Shown here piece after piece: positions 1 to 8,049 of a DNA stretch of 64,000 nucleotides. The DNA comes from Gallibacterium melopsittaci (GTDB lineage: Bacteria; Pseudomonadota; Gammaproteobacteria; Enterobacterales; Pasteurellaceae). The notes under the pieces are model-generated. The model made no database searches, was not told the origin of the DNA, and saw only the letters and a program-made list of their open reading frames with translations. The stretch spans positions 1 through 64,000 of the forward strand of contig NZ_JBHLWA010000014.1 in assembly GCF_042433085.1 (NCBI RefSeq). The letters are read 5' to 3'. A program made the position numbers and the translations under genes. Position 1 is the stretch's first letter. Each line of letters opens with the position of its first letter.

Positions 1-29
1 GTTTATACGGGATTTTTTAAATAAAAAGA

Positions 30-64
30 GTGGCTAATATTTAAAGAAAATAAATATTAGCCAC
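30..64 (-). terminator. Intrinsic terminator of the psd-fklB unit
   Basis: A perfect 13-bp inverted repeat (30-42 with 52-64, 9-nt loop) lies just past the fklB stop. On the minus strand it is followed by CTCTTTTTATTT, as expected for a rho-independent terminator reading leftwards. Confidence 0.85.
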
Positions 65-75
65 AATTTTGTCTA

Positions 76-711
76 CTATGCCAGAATATCTAATAATTCA
101 ACTTCAAAAATTAATGTACTGAATGGCGGAATTGATGCACCCGCACCACGTTCACCATAAGCGAGATTGTGAGGAATCACTAAACGCCATTTTGATCCGA
201 CTGGCATCATACTTAATGCTTCAATCCACCCTGCAATTACACCATTTACTGGGAACTCGGCTGGTTGACCACGTTGCACAGAGCTATCAAAAACCGTACC
301 ATCGATTAATGATCCTGTATAGTGAACACGTACTTTATCAGTTTTCGCAGGAATATTTCCTTCGCCTTTAGTTAAGATTTGATATTGCAAACCGCTTTCC
401 GTTTCCACCACATCTGGATGTTGACGATTTTCATCTAAAAAGGCTTTACCTGCTGCCTCAATCTCTTTAAAAAGAAGTTGTTGTTTTTCTTCAACACGTT
501 GTTGTAATTGTTGAATTGCCTCTGCAAGTTGTTGTTGATCTAATGCTGGAGCATTTTGATTTAATACATCAAAAATACCTTTTGCAATAGCACTTGCTTC
601 AACATCTAATTGACTTGCTAATAATTGTTGACCAATTTGCAATCCAATTCCGTAACTACCTTTTGCTTCTACACTATCTAATGAAACTTGTTCAAAAAAT
701 TGTTGTGACAT
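76..711 (-). CDS. fklB: FKBP-type peptidyl-prolyl cis-trans isomerase FklB (FKBP22)
   Basis: Catalyses cis-trans isomerisation of prolyl peptide bonds during protein folding. The 211-residue protein has the FklB layout: a helical, glutamine-rich N-terminal dimerisation arm (about 1-100) and a C-terminal FKBP domain (about 118-211). Visible FKBP signatures are VHYTG (129-133), FDSS (141-144), GWIEAL (161-166) and AYGERGAG (184-191). There is no signal peptide, which separates it from periplasmic FkpA and suggests a cytoplasmic location. It follows psd by 23 bp on the same strand with AAGGAAA as ribosome binding site, so the two may be co-transcribed. Length and sequence agree closely with E. 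coli FklB. Confidence 0.93.
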   Translation of the reverse strand: MSQQFFEQVSLDSVEAKGSYGIGLQIGQQLLASQLDVEASAIAKGIFDVLNQNAPALDQQQLAEAIQQLQQRVEEKQQLLFKEIEAAGKAFLDENRQHPDVVETESGLQYQILTKGEGNIPAKTDKVRVHYTGSLIDGTVFDSSVQRGQPAEFPVNGVIAGWIEALSMMPVGSKWRLVIPHNLAYGERGAGASIPPFSTLIFEVELLDILA

Positions 712-734
712 GAAATTTCCTTACTGATTAAAAA

Positions 735-1619
735 TTATTGAACTTTATGTGCTAACAGTTCACCAACACGGACTGCAGTATCTTGATGTAAATAAGCAGC
801 AAACTCTACCTGATTTTCTGCAAAAATGTTGATCACAGTTGAACCCAAACGAAATGCACCCATTTCTTGCCCTTTCTCCAACTGAATTTCACCTGACTCA
901 CCTTTTGCTGGGTAATGCCAATTTTGAATTTCACTAGGACGAGGTGGATTAATCACCCCTGCCCAAACGGTACTAATACTTGCCGTAATGGTTGCTCCCA
1001 CAAGAATTTGCACCATTGGTCCAAACTCGGTTTCAAACAAACAAATCACACGCTCATTACGTGAAAACAGATGTGGGATATGTTCAGCTAAAAATGGATT
1101 CACTGAATAAAGCTCACCTGGTACATAAATCATCTTACGCAACGTTCCCGCACAAGGCATATGAACACGGTGATAATCTTTTGGTGATAGATAAGTAGTA
1201 ATAAATTGTCCATTTTTAAATGTTGTACTTAACTCAGTATCACCTGCTAATAGATCTGTTAAACTGAAATAATGACCTTTCGCTTGAATTAAACGATCTT
1301 CTTCAATCATACCTAGTTGACTTACTCGTCCATCAGCTGGCAAACAAAGTGCATTTGGATCTTGGTTAATTGGTCTAACACCATCACGCAAAGGACGAAT
1401 AAAAAACTGATTAAAGGAAACGTAATCCTTAGCATCGGAATACAATGCTTCTTGCATATTAATCCGATATTTTTTAATGAAAAGGCGAATAATAGCGTGA
1501 GTCACAGCTCCCCACTGCTTCTCTGCTAACCAACCAGCAGCTCTAGTTACCCAAAATTGTGGTAAAACATAATGAAATGCCACTTTAAGTTTATCAAAAT
1601 AGGTTATCGTCTTGTTCAA
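735..1619 (-). CDS. psd: Phosphatidylserine decarboxylase proenzyme
   Basis: Converts phosphatidylserine to phosphatidylethanolamine at the inner membrane, the last step in making the main membrane phospholipid. The 294-residue proenzyme carries the self-cleavage motif LGST (258-261); Ser260 becomes the pyruvoyl cofactor of the small alpha chain. Asp96, His153 and Ser260 match the catalytic triad of the E. coli enzyme, and YLSPKDYHRVHMPC is conserved. The start is TTG, chosen because AGAGG lies 9 nt upstream and the N-terminus then aligns with E. coli Psd; no suitable ATG is nearby. It is shorter at the C-terminus than E. coli Psd, as expected for Pasteurellaceae. It lies upstream of fklB. 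Confidence 0.95.
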   Translation of the reverse strand: MNKTITYFDKLKVAFHYVLPQFWVTRAAGWLAEKQWGAVTHAIIRLFIKKYRINMQEALYSDAKDYVSFNQFFIRPLRDGVRPINQDPNALCLPADGRVSQLGMIEEDRLIQAKGHYFSLTDLLAGDTELSTTFKNGQFITTYLSPKDYHRVHMPCAGTLRKMIYVPGELYSVNPFLAEHIPHLFSRNERVICLFETEFGPMVQILVGATITASISTVWAGVINPPRPSEIQNWHYPAKGESGEIQLEKGQEMGAFRLGSTVINIFAENQVEFAAYLHQDTAVRVGELLAHKVQ

Positions 1620-1787
1620 AGGGATTTTCCTCTATAAAAAATGAAAAATTTGTCCATCTAATAAATGAACTGCTGGATTATAACAACTTATCTCTATTCT
1701 GCAATTTTCAATCATCATCAATATCTGGATTTTCTTTTTCTCCATGATAAATTTTTTTATTATTTTTATAAAAAAGCTGTAATTCCT

Positions 1788-1816
1788 TTGACTATTGTTG
1801 TATCTGACGTTAATAT
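1788..1816 (+). promoter_or_regulatory. Sigma-70 promoter of the yceD-rpmF-plsX-fab operon
   Basis: TTGACT (1788-1793), a 17-bp spacer, and TAATAT (1811-1816). The expected start point is about 1822-1825, only a few bases before the yceD ATG at 1826, which would make the transcript leaderless or nearly so. No Shine-Dalgarno sequence is visible before that ATG. Confidence 0.7.
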
Positions 1817-1825
1817 TTGCACCCT

Positions 1826-2353
1826 ATGAAAAAGGTAAAACTACCCTTAACCGTTGATCCAATTAAATCAGCCCAAAGACGTTTGAACTATGAGGGATAT
1901 TACTCTCAGGTTCAATTGGCTCGTTTAAAAGATGCGGTTAATCAAGTGCTAAATGATGTTGAAGCTGAACTTTCATTTGCAATCGATCCACAAAAATTGG
2001 TTGTAATACAAGGTACAGCAAAGGTTGATGTAATGTTGGAATGCCAACGTTGCAATATGCCATTTCCATATCATTTATCTTGCACTTTTAATTACAGTCC
2101 AGTGTCTAGCATGGATCAGGCTGATGTGTTACCTGAAATTTATGAACCGATCGAGCTTAATGATTTTGGGGAAATAGATTTATTGGGTGTGATTGAAGAT
2201 GAACTTCTTCTTTCTCTTCCATTGGTTCCAATGCATGAACCAGAACACTGTGAAGTGTCCGAGGCTGAACAGGTCTTTGGCGAATTGCCTGAAGAATTGG
2301 CAAAAAAACCAAACCCGTTCGCTGTGTTAGCTAGTTTAAAGAAGCAAAAATAG
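1826..2353 (+). CDS. yceD: 23S rRNA accumulation protein YceD (DUF177)
   Basis: A 175-residue DUF177 protein. In E. coli and plants members are needed for normal 23S rRNA accumulation; the mechanism is not settled. The sequence begins MKKVKLPLTVDP, like E. coli YceD, and keeps the CQRC pair (positions about 72-75) and the C-terminal ELPEE...KPNPFAVLASLK block. An upstream in-frame TTG at 1817 is rejected because it adds residues absent from homologues. The ATG lacks a Shine-Dalgarno sequence and sits about 10 bases from the -10 box, suggesting leaderless translation. yceD heads the operon and is followed 15 bp later by rpmF, the usual pairing. Confidence 0.93.
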   Translation: MKKVKLPLTVDPIKSAQRRLNYEGYYSQVQLARLKDAVNQVLNDVEAELSFAIDPQKLVVIQGTAKVDVMLECQRCNMPFPYHLSCTFNYSPVSSMDQADVLPEIYEPIELNDFGEIDLLGVIEDELLLSLPLVPMHEPEHCEVSEAEQVFGELPEELAKKPNPFAVLASLKKQK

Positions 2354-2368
2354 TTAGGAGTATAGCCA

Positions 2369-2533
2369 ATGGCTGTTCAACAGAATAAAAAATCTCGTTC
2401 AAGACGTGATATGCGCCGTTCACATGACGCATTAACTACTGCTGCAGTTTCTATCGATAAAGAAACTGGTGCTACTCATTTACGCCATCATGTTACCGCT
2501 GATGGTTACTACCGTGGTCGTAAAATTAAATAA
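2369..2533 (+). CDS. rpmF: 50S ribosomal protein L32
   Basis: Small basic protein of the large ribosomal subunit, 54 residues. It begins MAVQQNKKSRSRRDMRR and ends in GYYRGRKIK, as in Haemophilus L32. AGGAG lies 8 nt before the ATG. It sits between yceD and plsX, the conserved arrangement that couples ribosome and fatty acid synthesis genes. It is two residues shorter at the C-terminus than the H. influenzae protein as I recall it. Confidence 0.96.
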   Translation: MAVQQNKKSRSRRDMRRSHDALTTAAVSIDKETGATHLRHHVTADGYYRGRKIK

Positions 2534-2554
2534 TTTTCGTCAAAAGGTAATCAA

Positions 2555-3571
2555 TTGAGTCTAACCATTGCGTTAGATATGATGGGCGGGGACTTTGGTC
2601 CCCGTATTACTGTCCCAGCTGCAATTCAAGTGTTGGAAAAGCATCCAACGCTTCGTTTTCTTTTTCTTGGTGATCATGCTGAAATTCAGCATTATTTACC
2701 AACGTCAAACCGTTCACTATCAGAACGAATTACAATTCATCATTGTAGCAGACAAATTTATTCAGATACCCCTATTGCCCAAGCATTACGTTATAGCAAA
2801 GGTACATCTTTACGTTTAGCTATTGAGGCAGTACAAAAAAATAATGCCGATGCGTGTGTTAGTGCAGGAAATACAGGGGCATTAATGGGATTATCCAAAA
2901 TTTTGTTGCAGGCAATTCCTGGTATTCAACGCCCAGCATTAGCTTCTCTTATCCCGACTATGAATGGTCAACATACTGTAATGCTTGATCTAGGAGCAAA
3001 TACAGAAGTTAGTGCTGATATGTTATGCCAATTTGCCAGAATGGGTGCAGTTTTTGCCGAAAATATGTTGGATTTAGTCTATCCTCGAATTGCATTATTA
3101 AATATTGGAATTGAGGCTATTAAAGGTTTACCACATATTCGTGAAGCAGCATCTCAACTTGAACAAGCACTTGATCTCAATTATGTTGGATTTATTGAGG
3201 GTGATCAGTTATTAAATCATATTGCTGATGTTATTGTATCGGATGGGTTTAATGGCAATATTGCTTTAAAAACATTAGAAGGTACGGCAAAAAATATTAT
3301 TCACTTACTGAAAGATAATGAAAGATCCCAACCAAAATGGTGTATGCTTTGGTTACAACAAATTTTCCGTCATTTATTAAAAGATAAATACCAACAGTTA
3401 CAATCATTTAATCCTGATAAGCATAGTGGTGCTTCATTATTAGGTTTGCAATCAGTCATTGTAAAAAGCCATGGTAGTTCAAATAGTGTGGCATTTGCTC
3501 ATGCTATTGAACATGCTATTTCCCAAGTGAATAAAAATATTCCTGAGAAGATCCTTACGAGTTTGTCATAA
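2555..3571 (+). CDS. plsX: Phosphate acyltransferase PlsX
   Basis: Makes acyl-phosphate from acyl-ACP, feeding PlsY for the first acylation of glycerol-3-phosphate. The 338-residue protein has the N-terminal signature LALDMMGGDFGP-like block (residues 4-15), the CVSAGNTGALMGL loop (about 102-114), the LDLGAN motif and the VSDGFNGNIALKTLEG block near 230. The start is TTG at 2555, with AAGG 7 nt upstream, and gives the same N-terminus as E. coli and Haemophilus PlsX. It lies 21 bp after rpmF and 74 bp before fabH in the phospholipid operon. Confidence 0.95.
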   Translation: MSLTIALDMMGGDFGPRITVPAAIQVLEKHPTLRFLFLGDHAEIQHYLPTSNRSLSERITIHHCSRQIYSDTPIAQALRYSKGTSLRLAIEAVQKNNADACVSAGNTGALMGLSKILLQAIPGIQRPALASLIPTMNGQHTVMLDLGANTEVSADMLCQFARMGAVFAENMLDLVYPRIALLNIGIEAIKGLPHIREAASQLEQALDLNYVGFIEGDQLLNHIADVIVSDGFNGNIALKTLEGTAKNIIHLLKDNERSQPKWCMLWLQQIFRHLLKDKYQQLQSFNPDKHSGASLLGLQSVIVKSHGSSNSVAFAHAIEHAISQVNKNIPEKILTSLS

Positions 3572-3645
3572 GTAGTAACAAATCTTTTGATTATCTATAA
3601 AATTAAGATAATATTTCCGACAATTTTTCATATGACGAGATAATT

Positions 3646-4596
3646 ATGTATAGCAGAATTTTAGCAACAGGTAGTTACCTTCCGAAACAAATTAGAACAA
3701 ATGCAGACCTTGAGAAAATGGTTGATACATCCGATGAATGGATTTCTGTCCGTACTGGTATAAAAGAACGCCGTATTGCAGCAGAACATGAAACGGTTGC
3801 AACAATGGGTTATGAAGCTGCAAAACAATGTTTAGAGGTTGCCAATATTGATGCCAATGATATTGATCTTATTCTTGTTGCTACCACAAGCAATTCTTAC
3901 GCCTTTCCTAGTGCCGCCTGTCAAATTCAGCAAATGTTAAATATTGATGATGCAATCAGTTTCGATCTTGCTGCGGCGTGTTCTGGATTTGTCTATGCGT
4001 TAAGTGTTGCAGATCAATTTATTCGTACAGGTAAAGTAAAAAAAGCACTGGTAATTGGTTCAGATCTCTTATCTCGTCGTTTGGATATGCAAGATCGAGG
4101 AACAATTATTCTTTTTGGTGATGGTGCGGGAGCAGTGATTCTCGAAGCATCTGAACAAAAAGGTATTATTTCTACACACTTACACGCAAATGCTAAAGAT
4201 TCTGCTATTCTCGCTTTACCTATCAATTTACCTAATACGGAAAATCCTGAATATTTAACCATGCAAGGTAATGAAGTATTCAAGATTGCTGTGCGAGAAT
4301 TAGCGAATGTAGTAGAAGAAACATTATCTGCTAATCAATTAGAAAAAGAACAAATTGATTGGTTAGTTCCACATCAGGCAAATTTACGTATTATTTCTGC
4401 TACTGCTAAAAAATTAAATATGGATCTATCACAAGTTGTTGTGACTTTAGATCGCCATGGTAATACCTCTGCTGCGAGTATTCCAACTGCACTGGATGAA
4501 GCTGTTAGAGATGGTAGAATTCAACGTGGTCAATTATTATTACTTGAAGCATTTGGCGGTGGCTTAACTTGGGGTTCTGCCCTCGTTCGTTATTAA
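3646..4596 (+). CDS. fabH: Beta-ketoacyl-ACP synthase III
   Basis: Condenses acetyl-CoA with malonyl-ACP to start type II fatty acid synthesis. The 316-residue thiolase-fold protein has the complete Cys-His-Asn triad: Cys112 in AACSGF, His243 in VPHQANLR and Asn273 in HGNTSAAS. The C-terminal GGGLTWGSALVR is also typical. A 74-bp gap separates it from plsX and it runs 30 bp ahead of the fabD ATG. Confidence 0.97.
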   Translation: MYSRILATGSYLPKQIRTNADLEKMVDTSDEWISVRTGIKERRIAAEHETVATMGYEAAKQCLEVANIDANDIDLILVATTSNSYAFPSAACQIQQMLNIDDAISFDLAAACSGFVYALSVADQFIRTGKVKKALVIGSDLLSRRLDMQDRGTIILFGDGAGAVILEASEQKGIISTHLHANAKDSAILALPINLPNTENPEYLTMQGNEVFKIAVRELANVVEETLSANQLEKEQIDWLVPHQANLRIISATAKKLNMDLSQVVVTLDRHGNTSAASIPTALDEAVRDGRIQRGQLLLLEAFGGGLTWGSALVRY

Positions 4597-4626
4597 TGAA
4601 TTTTGAAAATTAACAAAGGTTATATC

Positions 4627-5580
4627 ATGAAAAAGTTTGCAATGGTTTTTCCAGGTCAAGGTTCTCAATCAATTGGAATGCTTGCCGAATTAGCAACTCA
4701 ATTCCCAATTATTGAACAAACTTTCCAAGAAGCATCAGCTGTATTGGATTATGATCTTTGGGCGTTGGTACAACAAGGTAGTGCCGAAGAACTCAATAAA
4801 ACTTGGCGTACTCAACCCGCATTATTAGCTGCATCGGTTGCGATCTTCCGTGTATGGCAACAGCAATATCCTGAACTGCTTCCAGCTGTTATGGCTGGAC
4901 ACAGTTTAGGGGAATATTCTGCATTAGTATGTGCAGGCGTGATTGATTTCCAAGATGCTATTAAACTCGTTCAATTACGAGGCAAATTAATGCAACAAGC
5001 TGTTCCAGAAGGGACTGGTGCTATGTACGCAATCATTGGTTTAGATAATGACAAAATTATTCAAGCCTGTGAACAAGCAGCTGAAGATGAGATTGTTTCA
5101 GCCGTGAATTTCAATTCACCAGGACAAGTTGTTATTGCTGGAAACAAAGCTGCCGTAGAACGTGCCGCAACGCTATGTAAAGAAGCTGGTGCAAAACGTG
5201 CGTTACCATTAGCTGTAAGTGTGCCATCACACTGTGCATTAATGAAACCAGCAGCAGATCAACTTGCGGTTGCCTTAGAATCTATCTCGTTTAAACAGCC
5301 TCAATTTGCTGTGATTAATAATGTTGACGTAAAAACAGAAACAGATCCAAATGCTATTCGCAATGCGTTAGTACGTCAACTATACAATCCTGTCCGTTGG
5401 ACTGAAACTGTGGAAAAAATGGAAAAGCAAGGTGTTGAGCTCGCTTTTGAAATCGGTCCAAACAAAGTATTAACTGGCTTAAATAAACGTATTAGTTCAG
5501 CAATCCAATCTGTCGCAGTGAATGATAATGCTTCACTTGCAGAAGTCGCTACACAAACCATCAACGAAGAAAAGGAATAA
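4627..5580 (+). CDS. fabD: Malonyl-CoA:ACP transacylase
   Basis: Transfers malonyl from CoA to acyl carrier protein, supplying the elongation substrate. In the 317-residue protein the nucleophile elbow GHSLGEYS places Ser93 as nucleophile, with Arg118 (LVQLRGK) and His202 (VPSHCALM) as partners; the FPGQGSQ motif lies at 8-14. The ATG at 4627 is chosen over an upstream in-frame TTG because AAAGG lies 7 nt before it and homologues start here. It sits 2 bp before fabG and is presumably co-translated with it. Confidence 0.97.
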   Translation: MKKFAMVFPGQGSQSIGMLAELATQFPIIEQTFQEASAVLDYDLWALVQQGSAEELNKTWRTQPALLAASVAIFRVWQQQYPELLPAVMAGHSLGEYSALVCAGVIDFQDAIKLVQLRGKLMQQAVPEGTGAMYAIIGLDNDKIIQACEQAAEDEIVSAVNFNSPGQVVIAGNKAAVERAATLCKEAGAKRALPLAVSVPSHCALMKPAADQLAVALESISFKQPQFAVINNVDVKTETDPNAIRNALVRQLYNPVRWTETVEKMEKQGVELAFEIGPNKVLTGLNKRISSAIQSVAVNDNASLAEVATQTINEEKE

Positions 5581-5582
5581 TT

Positions 5583-6308
5583 ATGCAAAAAATCGCATTA
5601 GTAACAGGTGCAAGCCGTGGTATCGGAAAAGCAATTGCTGAAGAACTTCTCAGCAAAGGATTTACTGTTATTGGAACAGCCACTAGTGAAAATGGTGCAA
5701 ATGCTATTTCTACCTATCTTGGTGAAAATGGTAAAGGTTTAGTGTTGGATGTTACTTCATTAGACTCCATCAACAATGTCTTAGAACAAATCAAACAAGA
5801 GTTTGGGGATATTGATGTATTAGTCAATAATGCAGGTATCACTCGTGATAATCTCATGATGAGAATGAAGGAAGAAGATTGGGATATTATTTTACAAACC
5901 AATTTAAGTTCCGTATTCCATCTATCAAAAGCTGTTTTACGCAGTATGATGAAAAAACGTTTTGGCCGTATTATTAGTATCGGTTCTGTTGTTGGTTCAA
6001 TGGGAAATCCTGGACAAGCGAATTACTGTGCCGCAAAAGCAGGTATTATTGGTTTCTCAAAAGCATTAGCAAAAGAAGTTGCCTCTCGAGGTGTTACTGT
6101 AAATGTAGTTTCCCCAGGCTTTATTGCAACAGATATGACAGATGCATTAACAGAAGATCAAAAAGCAGCAACCTTAGCACAAGTTCCAGCAGGTCGTTTA
6201 GGTGAGCCAAAAGATATTGCAAAAGCAGTTGCTTTCTTAGCTTCAGATGATGCAGGTTATATTACTGGTGAAACACTCCATGTAAATGGTGGTATGTATA
6301 TGAATTAA
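5583..6308 (+). CDS. fabG: 3-oxoacyl-ACP reductase FabG
   Basis: NADPH-dependent reduction of beta-ketoacyl-ACP in fatty acid elongation. The 241-residue classical short-chain dehydrogenase has the cofactor motif TGASRGIG (8-15), NNAG (82-85), and the catalytic Ser135, Tyr148 and Lys152 (YCAAK). The ending GGMYMN matches gamma-proteobacterial FabG. It starts 2 bp after fabD. A 251-bp gap then separates it from acpP. Confidence 0.97.
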   Translation: MQKIALVTGASRGIGKAIAEELLSKGFTVIGTATSENGANAISTYLGENGKGLVLDVTSLDSINNVLEQIKQEFGDIDVLVNNAGITRDNLMMRMKEEDWDIILQTNLSSVFHLSKAVLRSMMKKRFGRIISIGSVVGSMGNPGQANYCAAKAGIIGFSKALAKEVASRGVTVNVVSPGFIATDMTDALTEDQKAATLAQVPAGRLGEPKDIAKAVAFLASDDAGYITGETLHVNGGMYMN

Positions 6309-6427
6309 TATGCTGTTATGAAATTGTAACAGCAATACATATTCTACGGATTCATCATCTTGAGTAAGGAAAAAGCATAGCAATTAGCTGTACTTAATGA
6401 TAGAATTGCTCGCGAGTATGTAACTTT

Positions 6428-6455
6428 GGTCAATGTATGCATACTGATTTTGACC
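6428..6455. promoter_or_regulatory. Nested dyad in the acpP leader, possible operator
   Basis: GGTCAA (6428-6433) and TTGACC (6450-6455) form a perfect inverted repeat enclosing the palindrome GTATGCATAC (6435-6444). A second imperfect dyad follows at 6461-6486 (ATTAG...AGGT-tag-ACCT-CTAAT), and ATGCATAC recurs at 6511-6518 within the promoter. It does not match the FadR or FabR operators I know. The binding protein, if any, is unknown. Confidence 0.35.
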
Positions 6456-6493
6456 TTCTGATTAGAGTCGAGGTTAGACCTCTAATTTAGCAG

Positions 6494-6521
6494 TTGCAAC
6501 TTAATTAAATATGCATACAAT
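6494..6521 (+). promoter_or_regulatory. Promoter of acpP
   Basis: TTGCAA (6494-6499), a 16-bp spacer and TACAAT (6516-6521), 38 bp upstream of the acpP ATG. A separate promoter for acpP fits the high demand for acyl carrier protein and the 251-bp gap after fabG. Confidence 0.55.
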
Positions 6522-6559
6522 TTCTCCTCTTGCAGAATAAACAAATAGGGAATTAACAA

Positions 6560-6790
6560 ATGAGTATTGAAGAACGCGTCAAGAAAATTATTGTCGATCA
6601 ATTAGGCGCTAAAGAAGAAGACGTTAAACCAGAAGCATCTTTCGTTGAAGATTTAGGTGCTGATTCTTTAGACACAGTTGAATTAGTAATGGCTTTAGAA
6701 GAAGAATTTGATATTGAAATTCCTGATGAAGAAGCAGAAAAAATTACTACTGTTCAATCTGCTATTGATTACGTTCAAAACAATCAATAA
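6560..6790 (+). CDS. acpP: Acyl carrier protein
   Basis: Carries growing acyl chains on a 4'-phosphopantetheine arm. The acidic 76-residue protein has the attachment site Ser36 in GADSLDTVELVMALEEEF. It is the last gene of the fab cluster, has its own likely promoter at 6494-6521 and is closed by a strong terminator at 6810-6840. Confidence 0.98.
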   Translation: MSIEERVKKIIVDQLGAKEEDVKPEASFVEDLGADSLDTVELVMALEEEFDIEIPDEEAEKITTVQSAIDYVQNNQ

Positions 6791-6809
6791 TTTTAGTAAA
6801 AATTTCTGA

Positions 6810-6842
6810 AAAAAGGATTATCTTAAAGATAATCCTTTTTGT
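6810..6842 (+). terminator. Intrinsic terminator after acpP
   Basis: A 15-bp perfect inverted repeat (6810-6824 with 6826-6840) ending in a run of five T. It begins 20 bp after the acpP stop and closes the fab cluster. The next gene starts immediately after it. Confidence 0.9.
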
Positions 6843-6859
6843 TTATAGCACATATAAAA

Positions 6860-7765
6860 ATGAATCCGATCATTCTTGGCATTATTCTTTGCATACTCTC
6901 TCAAATTCTATTTAGTTCTCTCTATCTGTTTAGTTATTCAATGCAACCACTTACAGGTACTACAATTTTTGCCTTACGCATTATTGTGACAATGTTGAGT
7001 TTATGGCTACTCTCTTATCTAAATCCAAGAAAAGAAAGTATCCGTACCTTCGTTGTAAATACATTAGGTAGATCGATTCATCGTTGGATTATAGTATTAT
7101 TAGGAACTGGTATATTAGGCAGCCAGTTATGGCTCTTTATGTGGGCTCCAATTAATGGAGAAGGCTTAAATGTTGCTATGGGATACTTTCTATTCCCATT
7201 AGTGATGGTATTCTCTGGAAAACTAATTTGGAAAGAAAAACTCTCTACATTACAATTCTTAGCATTAATTCTAGCAATTTCTGGGATCTTACATGAACTC
7301 TACCGTACCCACGCATTCTCATGGACTACATTGTGGGTTGTACTACTCTACCCACCTTATTACTTATCACGCAGGATTATGAATATTCCTACTTTGCCAG
7401 GGTTAACACTAGATTTCACACTTATTGCTCCTTTTGCCTTACTCTATTTATTACCTCAACAAGATGTTTGGCAATTAATAGGAAATGAATCTCGATATTG
7501 GATTTTATTGCCATTATTAGGAGCAGTAAGTGCTTTATCTATGTCCTTTAATATTCGCTCCAGTACAATCTTACCAATGAAATTATTTGGTTTACTTAGC
7601 TATATCGAGCCAGCACTACTGTTTGTGATTTCAGTTACTATTCTTGGTATTGATATGCCTGCAGCAGCGTATATTACCTATGGTTTTATTTGGAGTGCAT
7701 TAGGTGTTTTGGCAATCAACAGTTTTATCACACCTACTGCTAAGAAAATTAAATCAATCAAATAA
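6860..7765 (+). CDS. RarD/EamA-family inner membrane permease
   Basis: A 301-residue polytopic membrane protein with about ten hydrophobic segments and the two-repeat layout of the EamA drug/metabolite transporter superfamily. GYFLFPLVMVFSGKLIWKEKLS in the first half resembles RarD (chloramphenicol-sensitivity protein) relatives; the substrate is unknown. The ATG at 6860 is preferred to an in-frame TTG at 6839 because the latter lies inside the acpP terminator. No clear Shine-Dalgarno sequence or promoter is visible, so expression may depend on readthrough of the terminator. Confidence 0.75.
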   Translation: MNPIILGIILCILSQILFSSLYLFSYSMQPLTGTTIFALRIIVTMLSLWLLSYLNPRKESIRTFVVNTLGRSIHRWIIVLLGTGILGSQLWLFMWAPINGEGLNVAMGYFLFPLVMVFSGKLIWKEKLSTLQFLALILAISGILHELYRTHAFSWTTLWVVLLYPPYYLSRRIMNIPTLPGLTLDFTLIAPFALLYLLPQQDVWQLIGNESRYWILLPLLGAVSALSMSFNIRSSTILPMKLFGLLSYIEPALLFVISVTILGIDMPAAAYITYGFIWSALGVLAINSFITPTAKKIKSIK

Positions 7766-7819
7766 GATTTACTGATTCCTGATAAATTAGATACAAAATA
7801 TCTATAAGCCAAACACTCA

Positions 7820-7963
7820 TTATTCTTGCTCTTTTAAGAAGCGGATTCTATGCCGTGCCTGAATATACTGTTTACGTTTCTGAATTCGTTTCAATAACAT
7901 CAAACGACGAATTCTTAATGTTTTAAAATTTTTTAATGTTCGACGAGAATTCCTACGCATCAT
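7820..7963 (-). CDS. Small, very basic hypothetical protein (47 aa)
   Basis: A 47-codon frame starting with two ATG codons (7963 and 7960), preceded by an AAAGGAAA ribosome binding site about 4-7 nt upstream. The product begins MMRRNSRRTLKNFKTLRIRR and is rich in Arg and Lys throughout, with almost no acidic residues until its KEQE end. It lies downstream of the pckA terminator on the same strand. I do not recognise the family. The composition suggests a nucleic-acid or ribosome-binding peptide, but that is inference only. Confidence 0.5.
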   Translation of the reverse strand: MMRRNSRRTLKNFKTLRIRRLMLLKRIQKRKQYIQARHRIRFLKEQE

Positions 7964-7987
7964 TGCTTTCCTTTCATTTTAAAAGAG

Positions 7988-8022
7988 ATAAAAAAACACC
8001 TTACCTAAAAAGGTAAGGTGTT
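7988..8022 (-). terminator. Intrinsic terminator of pckA
   Basis: An 11-bp perfect inverted repeat (7995-8005 with 8012-8022, 6-nt loop) followed on the minus strand by a run of T (7990-7994). It lies 27 bp after the pckA stop. Confidence 0.9.
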
Positions 8023-8049
8023 CTTACTATTTAATCATCTCAAACTTCA

